Below, piece after piece: positions 51,703 through 60,441 of a stretch of 64,000 bases of DNA. Origin of the DNA: Brevibacterium picturae (GTDB lineage: Bacteria; Actinomycetota; Actinomycetes; Actinomycetales; Brevibacteriaceae). The notes under the pieces were generated by a model that was not told the DNA's origin, did no database searches, and worked only from the letters and a program-made list of their open reading frames with translations. The stretch covers positions 1-64,000 of the forward strand of contig NZ_JAKDJU010000001.1 of assembly GCF_030453725.1 (NCBI RefSeq), written 5' to 3'. Position numbers and translations under genes: made by a program. Position 1 is the stretch's first letter; each line of letters starts with the position of its first letter.

Positions 51703-52145
51703 GAGTCAATGCTCGAGCTCGGACCCGGCGCCATTCAAGAGACTCGCACATCCCTGTGGAAACCGGTACTTCGTCCACAGGCATGATGCACGCGAGTCCA
51801 TATGTCATCCACGATGAAACGAACACGAGTCAGCAGCGGGCACTGCGAGGGCACAATGGGCACCGGGACAGCCAGAGACGCAGGACGAAGCGAAGAAATC
51901 ACCACCGCCGGGCTGGCACAGTACCAATGACTGCCTGTCCTTCTCGCGTTGCGCGGTGCCGACTTCTGATGGCGGCCTGCACAACCGCTGGACATAAGTG
52001 CGCGGGTAGAGCACACATGACGAACGAATGCATGTTCGCCTAGCGGTTGTGCTCTTCGGCGCAGGCAGGGCCTCAGAAAAGACTGGAACGCCTCAGAATG
52101 GGCGACCGGAAAGAGCCACTGGAATGGGCGACCGGAAAGAGCCAC
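51703..52145. other. Accessory intergenic stretch next to tRNA-Gly
   Basis: This 443-base gap has no supported gene. It holds the second structured repeat (51980-52055) and 26-base tandem repeats that abut tRNA-Gly. The rest (51703-51970) shows no recognisable feature. Confidence 0.6.
51980..52055 (+). repeat. Structured repeat, copy B
   Basis: The core at 51998-52038 matches copy A. A different outer inverted repeat encloses it: GCACAACCGCT and AGCGGTTGTGC pair perfectly over 11 bases. Inside are GTGC-9-GCAC and CGAAC-8-GTTCG; the latter is fully paired here but contains a G-U pair in copy A. Confidence 0.75.
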
Positions 52146-52148
52146 TGG
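52097..52148. repeat. 26-bp tandem repeat overlapping the tRNA-Gly 3' end
   Basis: Two identical 26-base units lie at 52097-52122 and 52123-52148. Each starts AATGGGCGACCGGAAAGAG and ends CCACTGG. The tRNA sequence that follows (GCGGGCGACGGGAA) resembles the start of the unit, and the encoded CCA of the tRNA lies in the second unit. Confidence 0.9.
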
Positions 52149-52219
52149 AGCGGGCGACGGGAATCGAACCCGCGTCATCGGCTTGGGAAGCCGAGGCTCT
52201 ACCATTAAGCTACGCCCGC
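52146..52219 (-). tRNA. tRNA-Gly (CCC)
   Basis: The minus strand folds with acceptor GCGGGCG/CGCCCGC, discriminator T, encoded CCA, D arm GTAGCTTAATGGTAGAGC, anticodon stem TCGGC/GCCGA with loop TTCCCAA (anticodon CCC), and T arm CGGGTTCGATTCCCG. Its 3' side faces the accessory patch at 50.3-52.1 kb. Confidence 0.94.
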
Positions 52220-52383
52220 ATATCGCCGCCGGGAAGCAGGCCCACCAGCACTGATGATGTGCTGCGACAATGGGTCACCCCTGACGACTCGCTCCCCAGT
52301 GTATATCCTCGGCACGAAGTCGAGGCACGGTGGCCCCACCTTCCTGCATACGGCCATCTGCGACAACGCCTTTCGCCCGCGCT

Positions 52384-52433
52384 GCGGAAACTTCTGAGGG
52401 GGCGGCCACAGCCGCCCCCTCAGAAGTTTCCGC
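52384..52433 (-). terminator. Perfect 22-bp hairpin downstream of the acetate symporter gene
   Basis: The arms at 52384-52405 and 52412-52433 are exact reverse complements (GCGGAAACTTCTGAGGGGGC..., 22 bp) around a six-base loop, CCACAG. It lies about 85 bases past the symporter stop on the minus strand. No T run follows, but the stem is very stable, and it could act in both directions. Confidence 0.75.
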
Positions 52434-52447
52434 GCTCGGTGTCCCGC

Positions 52448-52479
52448 TCAGTGCAATGCCACTTTCAGTGCAATGCCAC
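52448..52479. repeat. 15-bp direct repeat downstream of the symporter gene
   Basis: TCAGTGCAATGCCAC occurs at 52448-52462 and again at 52465-52479, between the symporter stop and the 22-bp hairpin. Confidence 0.9.
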
Positions 52480-52518
52480 GCTGACTGAGCTGCGTCCGAT
52501 GCGGACGCACCAGCACAC

Positions 52519-54165
52519 TCAGTGCTCGTTTGCCTCCTCTGCGCCGAAACCGGTGTGGGCGCGCACGTCCATCTCCGCTGCGAGCTCAGGGCTCTCCTCG
52601 GTCTTGTCGGTGACAGACGCGATCCAGCCGAGGAGGAAGCCGAGTGGAATCGAGATGATTCCGGGATTCGACAGGGGGAAGATCACGAAGTCAGCGCTCG
52701 ATATCATCGCGGTCTCCGAACCGGAGACGACCGGCGAGAACGCGATCAGCAGGATCGCCGATCCCAGACCGCCGTAGATCGACCACACCGCACCGCGCGT
52801 GGTGAAGCGCTTCCAGAACAGCGAGTAGATGATCGTCGGCAGGTTCGCACTGGCCGCGACGGCGAAGGCGAGTGCCACGAGGAACGCGATGTTCTGGCCC
52901 TGCACTCCGATGCCGCCGATGATCGCCACAGCACCGATGACGACGACCGTCCGGCGCGCAATCTTGACCTCCGCATCGGGGTCCTCGACCTTGCCCTTCT
53001 TGATGACGCTGGCGTAGATGTCGTGGGCAAAGGATGCAGCCGCGGTGATTGCAAGACCTGCAACAACCGCGAGGATCGTCGCAAAGGCCACAGCCGAGAT
53101 GAAGCCCATGAGGATGGGCCCGCCGAGGTGGAGCGCCAGCAGCGGTGCCGCCGAATTCACTCCGCCCGGTGCGTTCTCGATCGCGTCGGCACCCACGAGT
53201 GCCGCCGCACCGTATCCGAGGATGAGGGTGAACAGGTAGAACCCACCGATGAGCCAGATCGCCCAGACGACCGAACGACGAGCCTCCTTCGCTGAAGGCA
53301 CCGTGTAGAAGCGCATCAGGACGTGGGGCAGACCGGCGGTGCCGAGGACCAGCGCAAGCGCCAAGGAGATGAAGTCGAGCGGATTCTCACCGTACTTCTG
53401 TCCCGGTTCGAGGATGGCCTCGCCCACGCCCGAATTGTTGACTGCTGAAGAGAGCAGCGTCGACAGGTTGAAGCCGTTGAGCGCGAGCACCCAGATGGTC
53501 ATTGCGAAGGCACCGAGGATGAGCAGCACCGCTTTGACGATCTGCACCCAGGTCGTTCCCTTCATCCCGCCGACGAGCACGTAGATGATCATGAGCGCAC
53601 CGACCACGGCGACGACCAGCGATTGGCCGACCTTGCCGTCGATGCCCATGAGCAGCGACACCAGGCCACCGGCTCCGGCCATCTGGGCCAGTAGATAGAA
53701 GAAGCAGACCGCCAGGGTCGACAGGGCTGCCGCCATCCGCACAGGGCGCTGTTTGAGGCGGAACGACAGCACGTCGGCCATCGTGAACTTGCCCGTGTTG
53801 CGCATCAGCTCTGCGACGATGAGCAGGGCGACGAGCCAGGCGACGAGGAAGCCGATCGAGTACAGGAAGCCGTCGTAGCCGTTGACCGCGATGGCGCCGC
53901 AGATGCCCAGGAACGAGGCCGCAGACAGGTAGTCACCTGAGATCGCGAATCCGTTCTGCGGGCCGGTGAAGGACCTGCCGCCCGCGTAGTAGTCGGAGGC
54001 CGACTTGTTGTTCCGGCTGGCTCGCAGGACGATGAACATCGTCACCGCGACGAAAGCCGCGAAGATCGTGATGTTGAGAACCGGGTTGTTCTCGACCTCG
54101 GTCACGCCTTGGGACACTTTGTCGAGACTGGAAGCGAAGAGGTCTCCTATGGCGACTGTGCTCAT
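52519..54165 (-). CDS. actP: Sodium/solute symporter, acetate (ActP/MctC) type
   Basis: The 548-aa SSS-family protein has about 13 membrane helices. Motifs include YYAGGRSFTGPQNGFAISGD, YLSAASFLGICGAIAVNGYDG, MADVLSFRLKQRPVRMAAAL and GTAGLPHVLMRFYTVPSAKEARRS, as in ActP and in the Corynebacterium monocarboxylate carrier MctC. It imports acetate, propionate or pyruvate with Na+ or H+. It overlaps the DUF485 gene by four bases, the usual pair. The nearby RamA-like gene suggests acetate-responsive control. Confidence 0.92.
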   Translation of the reverse strand: MSTVAIGDLFASSLDKVSQGVTEVENNPVLNITIFAAFVAVTMFIVLRASRNNKSASDYYAGGRSFTGPQNGFAISGDYLSAASFLGICGAIAVNGYDGFLYSIGFLVAWLVALLIVAELMRNTGKFTMADVLSFRLKQRPVRMAAALSTLAVCFFYLLAQMAGAGGLVSLLMGIDGKVGQSLVVAVVGALMIIYVLVGGMKGTTWVQIVKAVLLILGAFAMTIWVLALNGFNLSTLLSSAVNNSGVGEAILEPGQKYGENPLDFISLALALVLGTAGLPHVLMRFYTVPSAKEARRSVVWAIWLIGGFYLFTLILGYGAAALVGADAIENAPGGVNSAAPLLALHLGGPILMGFISAVAFATILAVVAGLAITAAASFAHDIYASVIKKGKVEDPDAEVKIARRTVVVIGAVAIIGGIGVQGQNIAFLVALAFAVAASANLPTIIYSLFWKRFTTRGAVWSIYGGLGSAILLIAFSPVVSGSETAMISSADFVIFPLSNPGIISIPLGFLLGWIASVTDKTEESPELAAEMDVRAHTGFGAEEANEH

Positions 54166-54503
54166 GGGGTGGTTCCTTCCGACTGCTGCTGGAGGCGTTC
54201 ACGGATCGCCGAGGCCGGCGGATCGAGTTTCTTGTTCGCGAACGAGACGTAGAACATCGTGATCGCGAAGGTCGTCACGAACTGCAGGAGTCCGAGGATC
54301 AGCCCGAGGTTGATCTCACCGATGACCTTCGTGGACATGAAATCGTGCGCGTAGGTGCTCAGGATGACGTAGAGGAAGTACCACGCCATGAATCCGATCG
54401 ACAGTGGTATCACCACCGAGAACCGTTTGCGCTTGAGTGCTTTGAATTCGGGATTCTCCTCTTCGACGAGGAAATCGACCCGAGTACTGACGGGATCGGT
54501 CAT
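54162..54503 (-). CDS. DUF485 membrane protein
   Basis: The 113-aa protein has two helices (VVIPLSIGFMAWYFLYVILS and LILGLLQFVTTFAITMFYVSF) and the DUF485 signature FKALKRKRFSVVIPLS ... YAHDFM. Such proteins almost always precede acetate symporters (YjcH-ActP in E. coli) and may help assembly or activity. It overlaps the symporter start by four bases. Confidence 0.9.
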   Translation of the reverse strand: MTDPVSTRVDFLVEEENPEFKALKRKRFSVVIPLSIGFMAWYFLYVILSTYAHDFMSTKVIGEINLGLILGLLQFVTTFAITMFYVSFANKKLDPPASAIRERLQQQSEGTTP

Positions 54504-54614
54504 TGCTTCTCCATTCGAAACGTGCGTCGAGCATCAGTGGTCTGAATCACACAGCTTTAAACTAACGGTCAGTTGGCGCTGGGGAATACCACCGAAAGTT
54601 GGTAGCTTGTTCAC

Positions 54615-55496
54615 ATGAATGCCAAAACCAGAGAATCTCGGGCGCTGAAGACCGAATCACGTCGACTCTATGTCGAGGCCATCGACTCTCTGCATCGAAG
54701 CGGGACCGGTGATGTCGTCTTCGGCGGCATGGTCGAAGGAGGCGAGGTCTCCGTGCAAGCAGTGGCCGGAGGGGGCAAAGATCGCCTCTCCTCGCTCATC
54801 GTCAGCTCCGGACGCGGGCTCGGCGGACGGGCGCTGACAGAAGGCACCCCACAGCTGACGAAGGACTACGGACTCGACCCCTTCATCACCCATCATTACG
54901 ACGAAGAGATCCTCGGCGAGGGAATCAAGGTTCTCATCGCCGTCCCGACGCTGCGCGGCGGTGACGTCACTGGCATGATCTACTGCGGTCATCGCATGAA
55001 CTACAACTCTGCGGCGCCGCAGACGAGCGACCTGGTCAAACGTGTCAGGCAGCTGTCAGTGGATCTGGGTCGGCTCGATCAGCCCCCACAACCCGAGGAA
55101 CCAGTCGAGCCCGAGCGCCTGTACTCCGATCTCGAGTCCTCGAGCAGGGAAGCTCTGCGCCGCACCTATGCGGAGCTGCGCTCGATCCGTTCAGGCGTCG
55201 ATGAGACCGAGATGCGCCAGCGACTGACCGTCGTGGAGAACCGCCTGGCCGATATCCTCTCCGGCCACAATTCAGATCTGTTCCCGAACCCGACGCCCAC
55301 TGTCAGCCTCTCCCCCAGGGAAACCGACATTCTCTCGCATGTGGCATTGGGATGGTCGAATGTCCGGATCGCCGAGGGGCTGGGACTGCGGGAGTCGACC
55401 GTGAAGTCCTACCTGAATACGGCCATGGTCAAACTTTCGGCCGGCACCCGGCATGAGGCGGTGTCCATCGCAAGGTCGGCCGGGGCCCTTCCCTGA
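54615..55496 (+). CDS. LuxR-family regulator with GAF-like domain, RamA-like
   Basis: The 293-aa product has a GAF-like N-terminal domain (about 15-155), an acidic linker with a helical stretch (160-220), and a C-terminal LuxR HTH: LSPRETDILSHVALGWSNVRIAEGLGLRESTVKSYLNTAM. Size and layout match RamA of Corynebacterium glutamicum, which controls acetate metabolism; its place divergent from an acetate symporter supports that. A TAGCTT -10 (54603-54608) ends six bases before ATG. Orthology needs a tree. Confidence 0.82.
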   Translation: MNAKTRESRALKTESRRLYVEAIDSLHRSGTGDVVFGGMVEGGEVSVQAVAGGGKDRLSSLIVSSGRGLGGRALTEGTPQLTKDYGLDPFITHHYDEEILGEGIKVLIAVPTLRGGDVTGMIYCGHRMNYNSAAPQTSDLVKRVRQLSVDLGRLDQPPQPEEPVEPERLYSDLESSSREALRRTYAELRSIRSGVDETEMRQRLTVVENRLADILSGHNSDLFPNPTPTVSLSPRETDILSHVALGWSNVRIAEGLGLRESTVKSYLNTAMVKLSAGTRHEAVSIARSAGALP

Positions 55497-55541
55497 TTCG
55501 CACTGCCGCGCTGCCCCGGGCTGCCGGGTTGGCCTTGGCTA

Positions 55542-56378
55542 TCAGCCGTTGATGACCTCGGAGTTCTCCTTCTCCATCTCGAGGGAGCGGTCGCCCGCGG
55601 CCTGCGCAGCCGCCTCGGCGATGTCGAAGATTCCCGCATCGATGAAGGTGTTCAGCCCGGCGAGTGTGGTACCGCCCTTGCTGGACACGGCCTGCCGCAG
55701 TGCGCTTGGGTCCGGCTTCTCGGTCAGGAGCCGTCCGGCTCCGTCTGCGGTGGCCACGACCATCTGCTTGGCGGTCTCCTCGCTCAGCCCCATCTTCACA
55801 CCGGCCGCGATCATCGTCTCCGCCAGGAGGAAGAAGTAGGCCACACCTGAACCGGAGATCCCGGTCATGGCGGGAATCTCGGTCTCGTCCAGTTCCACGA
55901 CGAGACCGGCCCCGGACAGCAGGGCCCGCAGAGTCTCCGCGGTCGTCTCGGCCACCTCGGCGGAGGGGGCCAGCGCAATGACGCCGCGCCCGATGGAGCT
56001 GGGGGTGTTGGGCATGATGCGCACGATCGGGCTCTCGGGAGCCAGAGCGGCCAGGTCGGCCATGGCGACGCCGGCGGCCATCGACACGAGCACTGTGTCG
56101 GCGCTCAGGCTCGGGGCCAGGTCCCGCACTGTCTCGGCCATCATCCAGGGTTTGACCCCGAGGAAGACGAAGTCAGCGCCTGCGGCGGCTTTCCGGTTGG
56201 CCTCGGCATCGTCCTCCGCCGAGGTGACGGTGGCGCTCGGGAGTTCCGTTGCGAGTCGCTTCGCCGAGGCGGCCGAGTTCGTTGTCGCGCGAACGTCGAG
56301 CTTCTCGTCGGCGCTCAGGATTCCCTTGATCAGTGCCGTGCCCATGTTTCCGGTGCCGATGGAGGCGATGGAGGTCAA
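55542..56378 (-). CDS. proC: Pyrroline-5-carboxylate reductase
   Basis: The 278-aa enzyme makes proline from pyrroline-5-carboxylate with NAD(P)H. It opens SIASIGTGNMGTALIKGILS (Rossmann motif), then FVFLGVKPWMMAE, SPIVRIMPNTPSSIGRG, and the C-terminal signature GISGSGVAYFFLLAETMIAAGVK-like segment and KGGTTLAGLN. The start is TTG 56378 with AAAGGCAGG ahead; a longer in-frame extension to 56510 lacks family similarity. Confidence 0.93.
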   Translation of the reverse strand: MTSIASIGTGNMGTALIKGILSADEKLDVRATTNSAASAKRLATELPSATVTSAEDDAEANRKAAAGADFVFLGVKPWMMAETVRDLAPSLSADTVLVSMAAGVAMADLAALAPESPIVRIMPNTPSSIGRGVIALAPSAEVAETTAETLRALLSGAGLVVELDETEIPAMTGISGSGVAYFFLLAETMIAAGVKMGLSEETAKQMVVATADGAGRLLTEKPDPSALRQAVSSKGGTTLAGLNTFIDAGIFDIAEAAAQAAGDRSLEMEKENSEVING

Positions 56379-56433
56379 ATCAGACCTGCCTTTCTGTGGT
56401 TGTTCGATGTTCGTTGACTGGTTCGTGGTGCGT

Positions 56434-57447
56434 TCAGAAGTTCGACTGTTCGTCGTTGGCGCGCATCTCACTCGTACGGGTTTCGCTCGTACGCACATGA
56501 CTCGAGGCATTGCGGTGGCTGTCCTCGGTCTCGAGCCCGAGGTGGGTGCGGGCGAAGGCGAGGGAGTCGACGAGCATCTGCTCCCTGGTGGACTTCTTCG
56601 ACACGAAGCGCGTGTTGACTTCGACGACGACGTCGCCGGACCAGTTGCGTTTGGCCAGAAGCTGCAGGGTTTCGGCCACAGGCATGGTGCCGGCGCCGGG
56701 GATCAGGTGTTCGTCCTTGAGGGATCCGGAGCCGTCGGTGAGGTGGACGTGGCGCAGTTTGTCGAAGATCTCCGACACGGTTTCGACGGCATTCATTCCG
56801 GCCGTCGAGGCATGGGAGAAGTCGAAGGTCAGCGCATCGTAGTCCTCGTCGAGGGGATTCCAGTCGGGATAGTAGACGAGGACCTCGCGCACGCCAGCGC
56901 GCCAGGGGTACATGTTCTCCACAGCGAGAACGACTCCGGTCTCCTCCGACACCTGCCGCACGCCATCGACGAACCCCAGAGCATACTCCCCCTGCCACCG
57001 AAACGGCGGGTGCAGCACCACGGTCTTGGCTCCGACCGCCTTGGCAAGGTTCGCGGTGATGCGCAGCTTCTCCCAGTGGTCCTTGTGCAGAACGCGAGGC
57101 AGGAAGAGCAGGGTCGGCGCATGCAGTGACATCACTTCGAGACCGGTGTCTGCGGCCAGACCGTTGATGAGGTCGACATCCCGTGTCTCGGCATTGTGGG
57201 TGACCATGATCTCGACACCGTCGTAGCCGAGCTTGGCCGCTTGGGAGAAAGTCTCGGCCACGGTCATCGGCGACACCGAGGAGCTCGAGAGGCCGATTCG
57301 GATCCGGTGCTCCGAACTGTGCTGAGTCTCGTGGTCGTAGACCTCATGGCTGTCGAAGTACTCACGGTGCCGTCGCGAATTGGACCGCGCGGAATTCTTG
57401 GCGGTGTACACCTTGCGTGCTGACTTCGACCGTTTCGCCCTGCTCAT
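56434..57447 (-). CDS. Sugar phosphate isomerase/epimerase-like protein
   Basis: The 337-aa product has a basic N-terminus and then an AP-endonuclease-2/xylose-isomerase-like TIM barrel: AAKLGYDGVEIMV, LHAPTLLFLP, LHPPFRW, LAVENMYPW, DFSHASTAG, HLTDGSGSLKDEHLIPGAG and VVVEVNTR. The His, Glu and Asp residues at strand ends would bind a divalent metal. The substrate is unknown. ATG 57447 is supported by a TAAACT -10 (57455-57460). It is divergent from the GNAT gene. Confidence 0.8.
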   Translation of the reverse strand: MSRAKRSKSARKVYTAKNSARSNSRRHREYFDSHEVYDHETQHSSEHRIRIGLSSSSVSPMTVAETFSQAAKLGYDGVEIMVTHNAETRDVDLINGLAADTGLEVMSLHAPTLLFLPRVLHKDHWEKLRITANLAKAVGAKTVVLHPPFRWQGEYALGFVDGVRQVSEETGVVLAVENMYPWRAGVREVLVYYPDWNPLDEDYDALTFDFSHASTAGMNAVETVSEIFDKLRHVHLTDGSGSLKDEHLIPGAGTMPVAETLQLLAKRNWSGDVVVEVNTRFVSKKSTREQMLVDSLAFARTHLGLETEDSHRNASSHVRTSETRTSEMRANDEQSNF

Positions 57448-57452
57448 CTCAC

Positions 57453-57517
57453 CCAGTTTAGCCCTCGAAGATTCCATATTCCCTCAGAAAGCATAAGCCC
57501 TGAAGTCGCTAAACTGG
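57453..57517. promoter_or_regulatory. Mirror-image leaderless promoters
   Basis: CCAGTTTAG (57453-57461) and CTAAACTGG (57509-57517) form a nine-base perfect inverted repeat. Each contains a TAAACT -10 box, six or seven bases before the ATG of the divergent isomerase and GNAT genes. Confidence 0.65.
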
Positions 57518-57521
57518 ATCA

Positions 57522-58085
57522 ATGCCTGATTGTCGAGTTCGCCGCGCCCGCGTCGATGATGCCGCCCAGATCGCCGAAATCCACATCGCAGCGTGGACTG
57601 CCGCCTACCGCGGCATCATGGCGGATACGATCCTCGACTCCCTCGACATCGATCGGCAGACCGCAGGGTGGACCAGGAATCTCAGCGACGAACAGAATCC
57701 GATGTCGACGCTGGTCGCGGTGGCAACCGACGGCAGCACCTCCGCCGAGGACAGGGTCTTCGGCTTCGGCGGTGTGTGCCCGCCCCGGGACACCGCCGAG
57801 GTGCTCGACCGGCTCCCCGACGCCACAGGACTGGGGCAGTTGGCGTCGATCAATCTCCATCCCGACACCTTCGGCACCGGTGCCGGCGAGCTGCTCCTCC
57901 ACGCCTTGGAGGACGAGCTGCGGGCTCTGGGGTTCACCCACGCTTATCTCATGGTTGCCGAAGGCAATGTGCGCGCGATGCGCTTCTATGCCAAACATGG
58001 CTGGCACCGCACGGAGATCACCCACGTCTTCGACGGTGTGTCCCCGGCGGTGCCAGAGCGCATGTTCACGATCGACCTCGGCTGA
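57522..58085 (+). CDS. GNAT-family N-acetyltransferase
   Basis: The 187-aa GNAT protein begins CRVRRARVDDAAQIAEIHIA and has AAYRGIMADTIL. The acetyl-CoA site is in LGQLASINLHPDTFGTGAGELLLHALED, followed by MVAEGNVRAMRFYAKHGWHR. This pattern is close to the RimI/YkkB-like group of unknown substrate. It is probably leaderless (TAAACT at 57510-57515, six-base gap). It ends 19 bases from the convergent glpK. Confidence 0.87.
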   Translation: MPDCRVRRARVDDAAQIAEIHIAAWTAAYRGIMADTILDSLDIDRQTAGWTRNLSDEQNPMSTLVAVATDGSTSAEDRVFGFGGVCPPRDTAEVLDRLPDATGLGQLASINLHPDTFGTGAGELLLHALEDELRALGFTHAYLMVAEGNVRAMRFYAKHGWHRTEITHVFDGVSPAVPERMFTIDLG

Positions 58086-58104
58086 GGCCCACCTCGGCGA
58101 GGGA

Positions 58105-59637
58105 TCAGCCCTGGAGCTCTTCGACGTCCTCGTCGACCCACTTCTTCGACTTCTCGACGGCCTTGTTCCACAGACGGTAGACGCGAGCGACCTTGTCCTC
58201 GCCCATGGACGGCTCCCACCGTTTGCCCTCGCGCCAATTGGCCTTGACATCGTCCTCGCCGTTCCAGAACTTCACGGCGATGCCCGCCGCGTAAGCCGCG
58301 CCCAGGGCCGTGGTCTCGACGACCTCGGGACGGATGACGGGCACGCCGAGGAGGTCGGCCTGGAACTGCATGAGGGTCTCGTTGGCGACCATGCCGCCGT
58401 CGACCTTGAGCTCGGTGAGCGCAACACCCGAATCGAGATCCATCGCATCGAGGACCTCACGGGATTGGAACGCCACCGATTCGAGAGCCGCACGAGCGAT
58501 GTGATTCTTGTTGACGTAACGGGTCAGGCCCACCATCACACCACGCGCGTCGGATTCCCAATGCGGGGCGAAGAGTCCGGAGAAGGCCGGCACGATGTAG
58601 CAGCCGCCGTTGTCATCGACCTGCTTCGCCAGGGTCTCGACCTCGGGGGCGGCGGAGATGATTCCGAGATTGTCGCGCAGCCACTGCACGAGCGAACCCG
58701 TCACGGCGATGGATCCCTCGAGGGCATAGACCGCCTCGGCGTCGCCGATCTTGTAGGCCACTGTCGTCAGCAGACCGTTCTTGCTGGCCACAGGCTCGGT
58801 ACCGGTGTTGATGAGCATGAAGTTGCCGGTGCCGTAGGTGTTCTTGGCCTGCCCCTTCTCGAAGCATGCCTGGCCGAAGGTCGCCGCCTGCTGATCACCG
58901 AGGATGCCGCAGATCGGGGTGTCGATGATGAGACCGTTCTTGGCGCCGTAGCCGTAGACCTCCGAGCAGGACTTGATCTCCGGCAGCATCGACACGGGGA
59001 TGCCCATGTCGCCGGCGATGTCGGCGTTCCAGTCGAGGCTCTTGACATTCATGAGCATCGTGCGCGAGGCATTCGTGACGTCGGTGACGTGGATTCCGCC
59101 GTTGACGCCGCCGGTGAGGTTCCAGATCACCCAAGTGTCCATGGTGCCGAAGAGCAGTTCCCCGGCCTCGGCGGACTCTTTGACTCCGTCCACGTTGTCG
59201 AAGACCCATTTGGCCTTCGGTCCGGCGAAGTAGGTGGCCAGAGGAAGGCCGACCCGCTCCTTGTACTTGTCTGGCCCCTCGTCCCCGGCGAGCTCGTCGC
59301 AGATCTTCTGAGTTCTGGTGTCCTGCCAGACGATCGCATTGTAGACGGGCTTGCCGGTGTTCTTGTTCCAGATGACAGTGGTCTCACGCTGATTCGTGAT
59401 CCCCACGCCTTCGAGCTGGTGGCGGTTGATGTCGGCGCGGGTCAGGGCCTGACCGATCGCCTCGTTCGTATTCCTGATGATCTCCATCGGGTCGTGTTCG
59501 ACCCAGCCGGCACGGGGGAAGATCTGTTCGTGCTCGAGCTGGCCCGAGGACACGATCTGACCGTCGTGGTCGAAGACGATGGCCCGCGACGAGGTGGTGC
59601 CCTGGTCGATGGCGAGGATGTACTTTTCCTGACTCAT
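58105..59637 (-). CDS. glpK: Glycerol kinase
   Basis: The 510-aa FGGY kinase phosphorylates glycerol to glycerol-3-phosphate. Motifs are [65 protein letters not shown] segments, [12 protein letters not shown] and [22 protein letters not shown]. It is the last gene of the glpD-glpF-glpK operon, 42 bases after glpF. Confidence 0.97.
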   Translation of the reverse strand: MSQEKYILAIDQGTTSSRAIVFDHDGQIVSSGQLEHEQIFPRAGWVEHDPMEIIRNTNEAIGQALTRADINRHQLEGVGITNQRETTVIWNKNTGKPVYNAIVWQDTRTQKICDELAGDEGPDKYKERVGLPLATYFAGPKAKWVFDNVDGVKESAEAGELLFGTMDTWVIWNLTGGVNGGIHVTDVTNASRTMLMNVKSLDWNADIAGDMGIPVSMLPEIKSCSEVYGYGAKNGLIIDTPICGILGDQQAATFGQACFEKGQAKNTYGTGNFMLINTGTEPVASKNGLLTTVAYKIGDAEAVYALEGSIAVTGSLVQWLRDNLGIISAAPEVETLAKQVDDNGGCYIVPAFSGLFAPHWESDARGVMVGLTRYVNKNHIARAALESVAFQSREVLDAMDLDSGVALTELKVDGGMVANETLMQFQADLLGVPVIRPEVVETTALGAAYAAGIAVKFWNGEDDVKANWREGKRWEPSMGEDKVARVYRLWNKAVEKSKKWVDEDVEELQG

Positions 59638-59679
59638 TCTGACTCCTGTGTCTCGATGTGTGTCAATGGTGCTGGTGGC

Positions 59680-60402
59680 TCAGACGAAGGCCTGCGAGGC
59701 CACGCCGGCGATGACGCCGCCGACGATGGGGCCGGCGACCGGCACCCATGAGTAAGCCCAGTCGGAACTGCCCTTGTTCGGGATCGGCAGCAGAGCGTGG
59801 ACGATGCGGGGCCCGAGGTCACGGGCGGGGTTGATCGCATAGCCGGTGGGCCCACCCAGTGAGGCGCCGATGGCGACGACGAGGAGGCCGACGGCCAGTG
59901 GTCCCAATTCGTGCGGGGTCTCTCCGAAGAGCAGGATGACGAAGACGAGGACGAAGGTGGCGATGACCTCGGTGACGAAGTTCCAGCCGTAGCTGCGGAC
60001 CTCAGGGCCGGTGGAGAAGGTGCCGAGGATGTTGCCGGCTTCCTTCTCCTCGTCGTAGTGCTTCTTGTACACGGCCCAGGCGAGGAAGGCACCGATCATC
60101 GCACCGATCATCTCCGCCGCCAGGTAGGCGACGGTGTTGCCGAAGTTCACGGCGATGCCGGGAGCGTACTCTTCGGCTCCGCTGGCGAGGATGCCGAAGG
60201 TCACAGCCGGGTTGATGTGCGCTCCGGTCTTGAAGGCGACGAAGACACCGGCGAAGACGGCCAGGCCCCAGCCGAACGAGATGAGGAGCCATCCTCCCCC
60301 ATTGCCCTTCGTCTTGCCCAGAACGACATTGGCGACGACGCCGACGCCGAGCAGTATGAGCATTGCCGTGCCGGCGATTTCGTAGAGGAATATGGTACCC
60401 AT
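59680..60402 (-). CDS. glpF: Glycerol facilitator (aquaglyceroporin)
   Basis: The 240-aa MIP channel has six helices and two half-helices with NPA in HINPAVTFG and YAINPARDLGPR. The Asp after the second NPA is the usual sign of a glycerol-type pore. It allows glycerol diffusion across the membrane for GlpK to trap. It lies between glpD and glpK. Confidence 0.95.
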   Translation of the reverse strand: MGTIFLYEIAGTAMLILLGVGVVANVVLGKTKGNGGGWLLISFGWGLAVFAGVFVAFKTGAHINPAVTFGILASGAEEYAPGIAVNFGNTVAYLAAEMIGAMIGAFLAWAVYKKHYDEEKEAGNILGTFSTGPEVRSYGWNFVTEVIATFVLVFVILLFGETPHELGPLAVGLLVVAIGASLGGPTGYAINPARDLGPRIVHALLPIPNKGSSDWAYSWVPVAGPIVGGVIAGVASQAFV

Positions 60403-60441
60403 ATCTCACAAACTCCTATTGTTTGTTTTTCCTGTGTGCGG

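Noticed and set aside
57556..59751. A 731-codon plus-strand frame across the GNAT gene and glpK
   Set aside because: It is a shadow of two well-supported genes in other frames and shows no recognisable protein.
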